From Neocallimastix lanati (nom. inval.) (lineage: Eukaryota > Neocallimastigomycota > Neocallimastigomycetes > Neocallimastigales > Neocallimastigaceae), in contig JACVTC010000065.1 of the NCBI GenBank assembly GCA_016946835.1, forward strand, positions 690,001 to 702,500: 12,500 nt of DNA, given 5' to 3'. The translations under genes were made by a program, and so were the position numbers. This document shows, in pieces, positions 1-7,348 of the stretch (position 1 is its first letter; each line of letters opens with the position of its first letter). Below the pieces are notes generated by a model. It had not been told where the DNA came from. It was given only the letters and a program-made list of their open reading frames with translations, and did no database searches.

Positions 1-1
1 T

Positions 2-823
2 CGTGATAATGAAAGAGCTAGCAATAGTAATACTAATTATAGTAATAATCATAGTAATGATAATAGTAATGATAATATTAATAATAATTCATTAGTGAAT
101 GATGAAGTTATTATAAATAATGTAAATAATGATAAAAGAAAGAATAAAAATTTAATGAAAGAAAATAATGATAATAATAAAAGTATTGTGAAGGAGAATA
201 ATAAAGTAATTGATTTAACAAAGGTGTTAATTAGTAAAGATAAAGATACTCAAAAAGAAAATAAAAGTTCTAGAGTATCTAGGAAAATTAAGATGCAATC
301 GGGGGAAGAAGAATATGATATTCTTAAAGATTTAAATTCTGCCCATTGCAATATTACTTTTGGACAGTTATTGGATGCTGCTCCAAAATTAAGATATAAG
401 GTGTCACAGGGTATTAAATTGGATAGGGACCAATCTAATATCTCTGGGGTGTTGGATAATGTGTCAGCCACGACTGTGGTCGTTAATAACATAGACCACA
501 CTTATAAAAGTAAAGGTAACGAACCATGTGAAGAGGATATTGCCATGGTTGATGTTACAGTTGAAGGTGTTTCGGGGAAGGCTTTAATTGATTCATGTAG
601 TAATTTAAGTATAATTACTCAACAATTTTTAGATAAGCTTCCGTCCGAATATGAACCTATTGATATTAGTCGTGGCAGAATTAGGTTGGCAACTAAGAAT
701 GATGATTACTCGGAAGGTTATATCATTCGGGTGCCAGTAAAGATTAATAATCTTGTATTAATGGTTAATTGTAGAATAGTAGAAAAGGAGGATCCTTTTT
801 ACGATATTCTAATTAACTTATAA
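2..823 (+). CDS. Retrotransposon gag-pro region, C-terminal part, with retropepsin-like protease (5' partial)
   Basis: This frame is open to the left window edge, so the true start lies upstream; the GTG at 95 is only an internal codon. The first ~70 codons encode an Asn/Ser/Lys/Asp-rich low-complexity stretch, probably a disordered linker between gag and protease. A segment around 340-410 (ITFGQLL..APKLR) resembles a pre-protease region I associate with fungal Ty3-like polyproteins. The protease follows at about 535-820: a beta-strand run DVTVEGVSGKALID leads into D-S-C-S at 590-601, where the family normally has D-[ST]-G-[AS]. This single Asp would form half of the dimeric aspartic protease site that processes the polyprotein. 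The frame stops at TAA 821-823, near the expected protease C-terminus, and pol continues in the same frame. No CCHC knuckle is visible in this part. Confidence 0.82.
   Translation, partial: RDNERASNSNTNYSNNHSNDNSNDNINNNSLVNDEVIINNVNNDKRKNKNLMKENNDNNKSIVKENNKVIDLTKVLISKDKDTQKENKSSRVSRKIKMQSGEEEYDILKDLNSAHCNITFGQLLDAAPKLRYKVSQGIKLDRDQSNISGVLDNVSATTVVVNNIDHTYKSKGNEPCEEDIAMVDVTVEGVSGKALIDSCSNLSIITQQFLDKLPSEYEPIDISRGRIRLATKNDDYSEGYIIRVPVKINNLVLMVNCRIVEKEDPFYDILINL
821..823 (+). other. In-frame TAA stop separating protease from pol
   Basis: Positions 95, 821 and 842 share one reading phase. The codons between the TAA and 842 are all sense, so protease and pol are divided only by this stop. It lies at the protease C-terminus. 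It is either a recent nonsense mutation in a single polyprotein or a site of stop-codon readthrough, as known between gag and pol in some retroelements. No canonical readthrough context is recognisable right after it (the next codons are ACC CAA). Confidence 0.85.
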
Positions 824-3667
824 ACCCAAATTGATTATAATTTGTTTATCCACCCCATTTTATATAGTTTGTGTCAAATTACTCCTGAGGGAGTAATTGA
901 CGTTATTGCACCTATTAATAATGATTATGAAGATGAAGAAAAGTTGTTGTGTATGATTAAGGCTTTGGATGAGGATTCCAAAAAGAATGATTTAAAGAAA
1001 ATTGAAGGATTATCCCCAAAGCAATATATTCATCATGAAATTTTCCTAAATACTTTAAATGAAAAATATAAAGATGAAATAATTAAAATTCTGGAGGAGA
1101 ACTTAGAAATAGTTGCTACTTCTTCAGAAGAATTAACACCTTCTGATCTTCCTCCACATAAGATTAATTTAATTCCTGGTGCGAAACCAGTTAAGCAAAG
1201 GTGCTATAGATTAGTTAAATTTAAGTCGGATATACTTAAGGAGGAATTAATTAAATTAATTAATAAGAAATTAATTGAACCTTCTTGTTCCGAATGGTCA
1301 TCGCCAACAGTGTTAGTACCAAAGAAGAACGGTAAATGGCGATTATGTATTGATTATCGTAAGGTTAATGATTTAACAGTTAAAGATTCTTATTCATTAC
1401 CTTACATTGATGAGATATTTGATAGTTTAGATGGGGCACAGATTTTTACAACAATGGATCTTTATTCTGGTTATCATCAAATTTTGATGGATGAGGAAAG
1501 TGTAGAAATTACCACCTTCACCACAAAATTTGGTAACTACCAATTCAAGGTTATGCCTTTTGGTTTAACCGGAGCCCCAGCTACATTTCAAAGGGAAATG
1601 AATAGGATTCTTTTCCCATTTATAGGAAAGTTTGTTTTTAACTTTATAGATGATATTTTAATATACTCTAAGAGTATAGAAGAACATATAAGCCACATTA
1701 GGCAAGTGTTGGAAGTATTTCGCCAACACAAATTAAAAATTAACATTGAAAAATGTGCCTTTATGCAGACTGAAGTAGAAGTCTTAGGTCATAAGGCATC
1801 AGTGAAAGGTTTAAGTCCCCAGGATAGCAAAATTAAGGCTATCAAGGAGTGGGTAGCACCTGTTGATGTTCATGAATTACGATCTTTTCTTGGAGCAGTA
1901 GGATATTATAGAAACTTTATTGATAAATATGCCCAAATCTCTGCTCCTTTATGTAAATTATTAAGAAAGAATGTTAAATATAAATGGAATAATGAACATC
2001 AACAAAGTTTTGATCTGTTAAAAGAAAAGTTAATAAATGCTCCAATTTTAAAATATCCAAGTTTTAATCAAAGGTTTATAATTAGAACGGATGCTTCCTA
2101 TGAAGGTATTGGAGGAGTATTACTCCAAGAAGATTTAGAAACCAAAAAGGAACATCCAGTTCATTATATAAGTAGAAGTTTAAGTAAAGCCGAGAAAAAT
2201 TATGGCATTACTGACTTGGAAGGAGCTGCATTAATTTATTGTATTACTAAGTTGAAATCTTATATATTAGGAAATCCTAATAAAACAGTAGTAATAACAG
2301 ATCATAAACCTTTAATCAGTTTCTTTAAAAATAAGGAACCTAATAATGCTAGGCAAGCAAGGTGGTGCTTAACTGTTAGTACCCTTGGTGTTGAAATTCA
2401 ATATCAAATGGGTAAGAAAAATGTGTTAGCCGATGCATTATCTAGGATGAAGAAAAGAGATGATTCTGTGGTATTGGCAACTAAGTTAACTTCAAAGGAA
2501 GAAGAAGAGTTGCTTTCTAAAACTATTAAAGACTTTATAAATGAAAAATTTGTTACGATAGATGGTGAAGATTACTTTGTTGATGGTAATGACTATCGTA
2601 AATTAATTACTGATCAAACGGAAAGAGTAAAACTTATTTTAGAAGCCCATAAGATAGGTCATGAGGGATATTATAAGACTTATCAAAGGCTTCGTAAAAG
2701 TTTTTATTGGAATAATATGGTGATGGATATTAAAAGAGTGGTGCAAAGTTGTGACAAGTGTCAGTTGAATAGGTCACAACCATATCCAGAACCTACAGAA
2801 AATATTCCAACTAAAGTAGAAGGTCCTTTTATACATTTGGGTTTAGATATTATTGGACCTTTGATTAAAACGAAGAATAATAATCAATATATTATGGTTG
2901 TGGTGGATTACTTTACCAAATGGGTTGAAGCAGAACCCACGGAAAATATAACATCACAGGATGTGATTAAGTTCTTAATTAATGTATTTGCTCGTCATGG
3001 TGTTCCACAGGTAATAACAACTGACAATGGTGTTCAGTTCACCTCGGACATGACGAAAATATTTTTAGATCTCTATGATGTATATGTGAAGTTTATTTCC
3101 ACATATCATCCAGAAAGTAATGGACTTAAGGAAAACCGTAATAAAGAGATCGGAAAGTTATTGAGGTTGTTGGGTTCTAAGAATAAGGATTGGGATGAAG
3201 TTTTACCATCCGCCTTATGGGCTCTTAGAACTACCAAAAATAAGGTAACAAAACATTCAAGTTTTGAGTTGGTTTATGGTAGGGAAGATCAGCAGCCTTT
3301 TGATATTGCTGCTAGACCTACCAAGGATATTAATAAGTCATCGGATGAAGTGTTGTTAGAAAAATTTATAAATCATTACCGATGGACTTTAGAAGCAGCC
3401 GAAAATGTTAAAAATGCAAATAAGTATTGGGCTGCTAGAAGAGAGGAAAAGAATAGTTTGAATGAAGGAAAAAGAATTAGGGAAGGTGATTTAGTTCTAG
3501 TTAGAAATTTTTCAAGAACTAAACTAGAACCTTATTTTGTTGGTCCTCTTAAAGTTATAAAAAAACAATTTAATACGGTTACCTTGGCTGATCCAAATTC
3601 TGGAATTCAAATGAATAGGAATGTTCATTTGAAGAATATAGTCAAGTATAACTCAGCTTCGATGTAG
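824..3667 (+). CDS. pol: Retrotransposon pol: reverse transcriptase, RNase H, integrase
   Basis: The frame is uninterrupted from the codon after TAA 821-823 to TAG 3665-3667 and is in phase with the upstream protease frame. There is no ATG near the beginning (the codon at 842 is TTG), so it is probably expressed as part of a polyprotein. Residues are counted from 842. Reverse transcriptase: D206 (TTMDLYSGYHQI), VMPFGLTGAPATFQ, and FIDD with D270/D271. RNase H: D417 (RTDAS), E460, D487 (TDHKPL), D531 (LADALSRM). Integrase zinc finger: H603, H607, C637, C640. Integrase core: D669, D728 (TTDNG) and E764, an exact D,D(35)E spacing. A GPY/F-like module (YFVGPL, 898-903) lies near the C-terminus, with no chromodomain after it. 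The product would copy element RNA into DNA and insert it into the genome. All catalytic residues are present, so apart from the upstream stop this enzyme set looks functional. Confidence 0.95.
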   Translation, partial: TQIDYNLFIHPILYSLCQITPEGVIDVIAPINNDYEDEEKLLCMIKALDEDSKKNDLKKIEGLSPKQYIHHEIFLNTLNEKYKDEIIKILEENLEIVATSSEELTPSDLPPHKINLIPGAKPVKQRCYRLVKFKSDILKEELIKLINKKLIEPSCSEWSSPTVLVPKKNGKWRLCIDYRKVNDLTVKDSYSLPYIDEIFDSLDGAQIFTTMDLYSGYHQILMDEESVEITTFTTKFGNYQFKVMPFGLTGAPATFQREMNRILFPFIGKFVFNFIDDILIYSKSIEEHISHIRQVLEVFRQHKLKINIEKCAFMQTEVEVLGHKASVKGLSPQDSKIKAIKEWVAPVDVHELRSFLGAVGYYRNFIDKYAQISAPLCKLLRKNVKYKWNNEHQQSFDLLKEKLINAPILKYPSFNQRFIIRTDASYEGIGGVLLQEDLETKKEHPVHYISRSLSKAEKNYGITDLEGAALIYCITKLKSYILGNPNKTVVITDHKPLISFFKNKEPNNARQARWCLTVSTLGVEIQYQMGKKNVLADALSRMKKRDDSVVLATKLTSKEEEELLSKTIKDFINEKFVTIDGEDYFVDGNDYRKLITDQTERVKLILEAHKIGHEGYYKTYQRLRKSFYWNNMVMDIKRVVQSCDKCQLNRSQPYPEPTENIPTKVEGPFIHLGLDIIGPLIKTKNNNQYIMVVVDYFTKWVEAEPTENITSQDVIKFLINVFARHGVPQVITTDNGVQFTSDMTKIFLDLYDVYVKFISTYHPESNGLKENRNKEIGKLLRLLGSKNKDWDEVLPSALWALRTTKNKVTKHSSFELVYGREDQQPFDIAARPTKDINKSSDEVLLEKFINHYRWTLEAAENVKNANKYWAARREEKNSLNEGKRIREGDLVLVRNFSRTKLEPYFVGPLKVIKKQFNTVTLADPNSGIQMNRNVHLKNIVKYNSASM

Positions 3668-3675
3668 CTTGAGTT
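3650..3675 (+). other. Imperfect hairpin over the pol stop codon
   Basis: AACTCAGCT at 3650-3658 can pair with AGCTTGAGTT at 3666-3675, with one bulged base. It spans the TAG stop and lies directly before the polypurine tract. It is visible in the sequence; a function is not established. Confidence 0.45.
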
Positions 3676-3677
3676 TT

Positions 3678-3685
3678 AGAGGGGG
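3678..3685 (+). promoter_or_regulatory. Polypurine tract (plus-strand priming site)
   Basis: AGAGGGGG lies 10 bases after the pol stop and is the only G-rich run in the surrounding AT-rich DNA. LTR retroelements resist RNase H cleavage at such a tract and use it to prime plus-strand DNA synthesis directly upstream of the 3' LTR. Position and composition fit well. Confidence 0.75.
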
Positions 3686-3690
3686 CATCA

Positions 3691-4707
3691 TGATAAAGAA
3701 TGAATTAATAACCTTTATTTTATTATTAATAATTCTTTACTAAATTGTACTTTCCTATATTCTTCATAACCTAAACCTCATTGTAAATTTAATTTATTTT
3801 GATATAAATTAATTTTAACTTGTAAATAATGTAAATAAATTTTAATTAATTACTTTATTGTTATATTATTAAATATATGTATATATTAAAATACAATTGT
3901 AAATATTAAAATTATACTTTTAAGATACTAAATTATTAAAACTATTAATTAAATATTATTATAAAAATTATTATAAAATTATTAAAATTATTAATTAAAT
4001 ATTATTCTAAAAATTATTATAAATTATTAATATTATAAAATTATTAAAATTATTAAATATTATTATAAAAATTTATATATTATAACTATTAAATATTATT
4101 ATAAAATTATTAAGATTATTAATTAAATTTATTATTAAAAAATTATTATTAAAAATTTTTACTTATTATAAAAATTACTATTTAAATATTATCAAATTTA
4201 TTAATTAAATATTATAAAAATTTTATTTTATTTTGAAAATAATTACAAGTATTATTTAAAATAATTAAAGATTATTAAATTTATTATATTAATCTTTAAA
4301 AACAATTTATTTAACTTAAAAATATCAAAGAAAATAGTAAAAACTATTTTCTATATATTTATTTTATAATTATTTTTAATTAAATTATATTTGAATATTA
4401 TATTATTATATTTATAAAAATTAAAACAAAAATGAATTATTGATATAAAATTAATTCAATAATTCTATAAAATTACTTAAATTATAAACAATTAATTATA
4501 CTTTAAATTTATAAAAAAATATAAATATTGTAACAATTTCTTAAAAAAAATTAAATATGTGTACTTTAAATAAAAAACTTTTATATTAATAAAAAAAAAT
4601 AAATAATTTTTAATCAAGAATTATTTTTTTTTTAAAATCAAAGCAGGGTAATACCCGTCCCCCCCTGCTTGATTTTAAATATCTAAGTGTCAACCCCGAG
4701 TCTACCA
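3691..4707 (+). repeat. Proposed 3' LTR (TG...CA), boundaries inferred
   Basis: The stretch follows the polypurine tract by five bases, begins TGATAAAG and ends CTACCA, giving the usual TG...CA termini. It is almost entirely A and T apart from a C/G-rich end near 4640-4707. No coding frame is apparent. The 5' LTR is outside the window, so the repeat cannot be verified directly. The right end is placed by the onset of similarity to the tRNA-gene flank at 4708. A length of about 1 kb is long for a Ty3-type LTR, so a shorter LTR followed by unrelated DNA remains possible. Confidence 0.4.
4631..4679. other. Long hairpin with GC-rich core near the proposed LTR end
   Basis: TTTAAAATCAAAGCAGGG at 4631-4648 pairs with CCCTGCTTGATTTTAAA at 4663-4679, with a single extra A in the left arm, around a 14-base loop at 4649-4662 that ends in a C run. 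It is one of very few GC-containing structures in several kb. It could fold in retroelement RNA or be a separate small transcript; the sequence does not decide. Confidence 0.7.
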
Positions 4708-4760
4708 TTTAGGAATTTAATAAAATTTTTATATATAATTTTACAAGTACTATTTTTTTT
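4708..4760. repeat. 53-bp direct repeat, copy 1 (orphan tRNA 5' flank)
   Basis: Identical over 53 bp to 5606-5658, and weaker similarity continues beyond it for about 30 bases. In copy 2 this sequence is the 5' flank of the minus-strand tRNA-Met. Here the tRNA is absent, and the proposed LTR end takes its place. It includes the TATATATAA stretch that may act as an upstream Pol III element. Confidence 0.9.
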
Positions 4761-4804
4761 TGTTAAAAAGTAAACAGGTTGAATTTAACGAGGAATCAGG
4801 TTGA

Positions 4805-4835
4805 TATATCTATATAATATAACTATATAGATATA
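4805..4835. repeat. Perfect 12-bp inverted repeat
   Basis: TATATCTATATA at 4805-4816 and TATATAGATATA at 4824-4835, separated by seven bases. Confidence 0.75.
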
Positions 4836-4974
4836 AGTAAATTACTAAAATAAAAGAGTTATAAAGTTAAATTTGTTAATTTAACACTTAATTAAAACTA
4901 ATAATTGGTTTGATATGATAAAAATTTTTATTTATTAATAAAAATATATAGTTATATTATAATAGGTTAACTAT

Positions 4975-5030
4975 AACCTTACAAAGGACAAAAAGATAAA
5001 TTTGAATTTTCTTTTTATACTTTGTAGGTT
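4975..5030. repeat. Imperfect inverted repeat with ~20-nt arms
   Basis: The left arm at 4975-4995 pairs with the right arm at 5011-5030 (ACAAAG with CTTTGT, AAAAAG with CTTTTT), with small bulges and a 15-base loop. No function is evident. Confidence 0.65.
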
Positions 5031-5501
5031 TGAGAATATTGATAATAATAATATAAAGTTGATAATAATAATATTTAGTATAAGAATATGTTTAATATAA
5101 ATAAATTATATTTTTTAATCTAATATATTAGCTAATATATATAATATAATATTAAATTTAAATATTTAATATAGTAATTAATAATTAATAATTAATTAAA
5201 TCAATATAACATAAATTAATACATAAACATTAATTTATGAATCAAGGATGACATGACCAAATGATTCATGTTAATAAATATTTTATTTATTAATAATATT
5301 TAAGTTTAATATGATATCATTAGAATCAGTAGGCCTAAGCTGGTCCTAAGATGATCAAATAACTTATAATATTATAAAATAAATAAAATTTAAAGAATAA
5401 TTAATGAATTATAAATTTTTATTAATTATTTTGTTTTTAATAATTTTAATTGAAATTAATTGAAATTGAAATTTAATTCAGTTGTAATTTCATAAATTTT
5501 C

Positions 5502-5516
5502 AAAAAAAATTGAAAA
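5502..5516 (-). terminator. Pol III poly-T terminator of tRNA-Met
   Basis: On the minus strand the tRNA 3' end is followed after a few bases by TTTT (5516-5513) and then by a run of eight T (5509-5502). Such T runs terminate RNA polymerase III. A small hairpin (5496-5503 with 5510-5517) overlaps it. Confidence 0.75.
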
Positions 5517-5521
5517 TCAAA

Positions 5522-5593
5522 TAGCAGCGGTATGTTTCGATCATACGACCTGTGGGTTATGAGCCCACCACGCTTCCACTGCGCTACGCTGCT
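5522..5593 (-). tRNA. Initiator tRNA-Met (anticodon CAT)
   Basis: A complete 72-nt cloverleaf reads on the minus strand: acceptor AGCAGCG/CGCTGCT (7 of 7 pairs), D stem GCGC/GCGT, anticodon stem GTGGG/CCCAC with loop CTCATAA, T stem GTATG/CATAC, discriminator A at 5522. No intron and no encoded CCA. Initiator rather than elongator identity rests on three known eukaryotic hallmarks visible here: an A1-U72 first pair, a T loop of ATCGAAA (A54 and A60 replacing the usual T54 and pyrimidine 60), and three consecutive G-C pairs at the base of the anticodon stem. It delivers methionine to the start codon through eIF2. Internal A and B boxes (TAGCGCAGTGG; the T-arm region) are present. It is the only highly structured GC-containing gene in the window. 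Confidence 0.96.
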
Positions 5594-5605
5594 CTTTCTT
5601 GTGGT

Positions 5606-5658
5606 TTTAGGAATTTAATAAAATTTTTATATATAATTTTACAAGTACTATTTTTTTT
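5606..5658. repeat. 53-bp direct repeat, copy 2 (tRNA-Met 5' flank)
   Basis: Exact match to 4708-4760. It starts 13 nt from the mature 5' end of the tRNA gene at 5593 and runs away from it. The bases between the tRNA and the repeat are not shared with copy 1. Confidence 0.9.
5628..5637 (-). promoter_or_regulatory. TATA-like upstream element of tRNA-Met
   Basis: A TATATATAAT stretch lies about 35-44 bases upstream of the mature tRNA 5' end, inside the conserved 53-bp flank. Several fungi use upstream TATA-like sequences to help place TFIIIB. In DNA this AT-rich the match is weak by itself; its conservation in both flank copies adds some support. Confidence 0.35.
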
Positions 5659-5669
5659 CTGTTAAGATA

Positions 5670-5713
5670 ATAACTGAATTTCAATTCAATTTCAATTTCA
5701 ATAATTCAGTTAT
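5670..5713. repeat. Perfect 11-bp inverted repeat
   Basis: ATAACTGAATT at 5670-5680 and AATTCAGTTAT at 5703-5713. The loop is a TTCAAT-type repeat. Confidence 0.75.
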
Positions 5714-5774
5714 TTAAATTTCAATATTAATGAATAATAATATATAATAATTATTATTAAATTAACTTTATTAA

Positions 5775-5817
5775 AATATTTAGGAATTAGTCTAGGCCAA
5801 CTAATTGACTAAATATT
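5775..5817. repeat. Hairpin with 9+7 bp stem
   Basis: AATATTTAG and AATTAGT in the left arm (5775-5791) pair with the right arm (5800-5817) across a small internal loop; the terminal loop at 5792-5799 is CTAGGCCA. Confidence 0.7.
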
Positions 5818-5939
5818 ATTTACATATTGAAATTAATATATATTAATTAATGTAAACACGTGATTGTCATATTAAATTAATTTCTACATATTATATTTTA
5901 ATTATAAAATATAATATTTAGCTAATATTATATTCTTAT

Positions 5940-6041
5940 ATTTTATTTATATTAAATATTTATATTATTATCTTATTTTATATTAACAATATTTTATTTA
6001 TATTAAATATTTATATTATTATCTTATTTTATATTATCAAT
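5940..6041. repeat. Tandem duplication, 51-bp unit, two copies
   Basis: Units 5940-5990 and 5991-6041 differ at one base near their ends (TTAACAAT versus TTATCAAT). Both are pure low-GC sequence. The near-identity suggests a recent event. Confidence 0.85.
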
Positions 6042-6365
6042 ATCAAACTTATATTAATACTACTACATATTCATATAAATAATTAATATTTTAGTAATTA
6101 ATTATTTTATATAAATACATGTTTAAATCTTTTGATTAATCCTTTGTAGGATTATTTTATTTAAATTATAGAAATAATTATATAAAATAATAATGTAATA
6201 AAATATTATTAAAATTAAATAAAATTTATATTTTAAATAAAAAACTTAATTATAAAATTTACTAATAAAAATATGTTTTAAATAAGAGTAAATTCAAATT
6301 ATTAATTAATTACTATAATTTGGCATCTTGACCTAATCGTTAAGACCAAATTATCTTAAAACTTT

Positions 6366-6509
6366 AACATTTTCATTTATCTATAGGATTAGGGTTAAAA
6401 GAAAACCAAATCATAATCTATATATAATAAAAAAAAAAAAAAAAAACATTTTCATTTATCTATAGGATTAGGGTTAAAAGAAAACCAAATCATAATCTAT
6501 ATATAATAA
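6366..6509. repeat. Tandem duplication, 79-bp period, with A-run spacer
   Basis: A 65-bp segment at 6366-6430 recurs without visible change at 6445-6509, separated by 14 further A residues. Each copy holds GGATTAGGGTTAAAAG and ends in an A-rich run, the second followed by another A run to about 6534. Confidence 0.88.
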
Positions 6510-6771
6510 TAATAAAAAAAAAAAAAAAAAAAAAGTGAAAAAAAAACTATATATAGAAATTTAATTATATATAAAAGATGGTTAATTTAATTATAGATCA
6601 TATTTATTTATATAAAAATAGAATAATTATAAAAATTTTTTTATTTTTTTTAATAATTCATAACTCAAATTTATTGATTTGGTGAATTATAAAACGTGGT
6701 AAAATTATTATGAATAAGAATGGGTTTTACTTTTTTTTTTTTTTTTCATAATAAATACATCCATGATATTG
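6510..6771. other. Simple-sequence spacer
   Basis: A/T-rich DNA with an A run ending near 6534 and a T run at 6731-6746. No gene or clear structure seen. Confidence 0.6.
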
Positions 6772-7135
6772 TAACATTATTATTTAAATAATTAATATTA
6801 AATTATTATTAAAATATAAAATATAAAATAAAATATTATAAAAAAATAAATAAATAACATTATTATTTAAAAAAAATAAATAACATTATTATTTAAACAA
6901 TTACTATTAAATTATTAAAATATAAAATATAAAATAAAATATTATAAAAAAATAAATAAATAACATTATTATTTAAAAAAAATAAATAACATTATTATTT
7001 AAACAATTACTATTAAATTATTAAAATATAAAATATAAAATAAAATATTATAAAAAAATAAATAAATAACATTATTATTTAAATAATTACTATTAAATTA
7101 TTATTAAAATATAAAATATAAAATAAATAAATAAA
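6772..7135. repeat. Minisatellite, 106-bp unit
   Basis: Two full units, 6855-6960 and 6961-7066, each start TAACATTATTATTT and repeat without visible change. A shorter related unit precedes them at 6772-6854, and a partial unit follows from 7067. Each full unit contains an internal duplication of TAACATTATTATTTAAA that the flanking partial units lack, so the array seems to have grown from an 80-bp-class ancestor. Confidence 0.85.
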
Positions 7136-7310
7136 TAAATTAATAAATTAATAAATAAATTAAAGCTAATTTTTATGGATTTTGGTAGATTTCAATTTTT
7201 TTTTTTTTTTTATAGTTTAATTTCATGAAATAAGAAAAACGTGGTAAATTTAATTTTAAAATTTGATTTAATGGATTTATTATTTTATTCAATTATTTTG
7301 GTTAATTTAT

Positions 7311-7348
<38 letters not shown>

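Larger units (their letters stand above)
1..4707 (+). mobile_element. Ty3/gypsy-type LTR retrotransposon, 3' portion (5' LTR and gag outside window)
   Basis: Domain order is protease, reverse transcriptase, RNase H, integrase. Integrase lying after RNase H is the Ty3/gypsy (Metaviridae-like) order, not the Ty1/copia order. The coding part is followed by a polypurine tract at 3678-3685 and then by extremely AT-rich DNA taken here as the 3' LTR. The left end is cut by the window: no 5' LTR, primer binding site or gag zinc knuckle is visible. The right boundary at 4707 is inferred from a terminal CA and from the following bases matching the 5' flank of the tRNA gene at 5606-5658. No chromodomain follows the integrase. 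The pol domains are intact, so the copy looks young, but one in-frame TAA at 821-823 interrupts the frame. Confidence 0.85.
4761..5521. other. Gene-free AT-rich spacer rich in hairpins
   Basis: No supported reading frame or RNA gene. Clear inverted repeats are present: 4805-4835 (12-bp perfect stem, 7-base loop), 4975-5030 (about 18 paired bases with small bulges, arms ending AAAAAG/CTTTTT), 5210-5239 (11-bp perfect stem, 8-base loop), 5237-5269 (8-bp stem), and the 10-bp palindrome ATGATATCAT at 5311-5320. Otherwise simple A/T sequence. Confidence 0.7.
5659..6365. other. Gene-free AT-rich spacer with hairpins and a tandem duplication
   Basis: No supported gene. Contains hairpins at 5670-5713 (11-bp perfect stem), 5775-5817 (9+7 bp stem, loop CTAGGCCA) and 6315-6354 (9-bp perfect stem), an 18-bp AT palindrome at 5831-5848, an isolated CACGTG at 5857-5862 and the 51-bp duplication at 5940-6041. 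Confidence 0.7.

Noticed and set aside
250-501. 83-codon minus-strand frame
   Set aside because: It lies fully within the gag-pro frame on the other strand, shows no family signature and is a shadow of the real coding sequence.
4640-4707. A plus-strand tRNA ending in AACCCCGAGTCTACCA
   Set aside because: The 3' part looks tRNA-like, but no matching 5' acceptor strand (AGACTCG) or anticodon arm lies upstream at the right distance.
5522-5593. Elongator or mitochondrial tRNA-Met
   Set aside because: A1-U72, A54/A60 in the T loop and three G-C pairs in the anticodon stem match a nuclear eukaryotic initiator. Internal A and B boxes and a poly-T terminator fit nuclear Pol III.
6315-6354. Possible tRNA relic
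   Set aside because: A 9-bp hairpin with mixed bases, but no recognisable A box, B box or anticodon arm.
6380-6480. Telomere-like TTAGGG
   Set aside because: Only a single hexamer with partial extension per copy, not a tandem telomeric array; explained by the 79-bp duplication.
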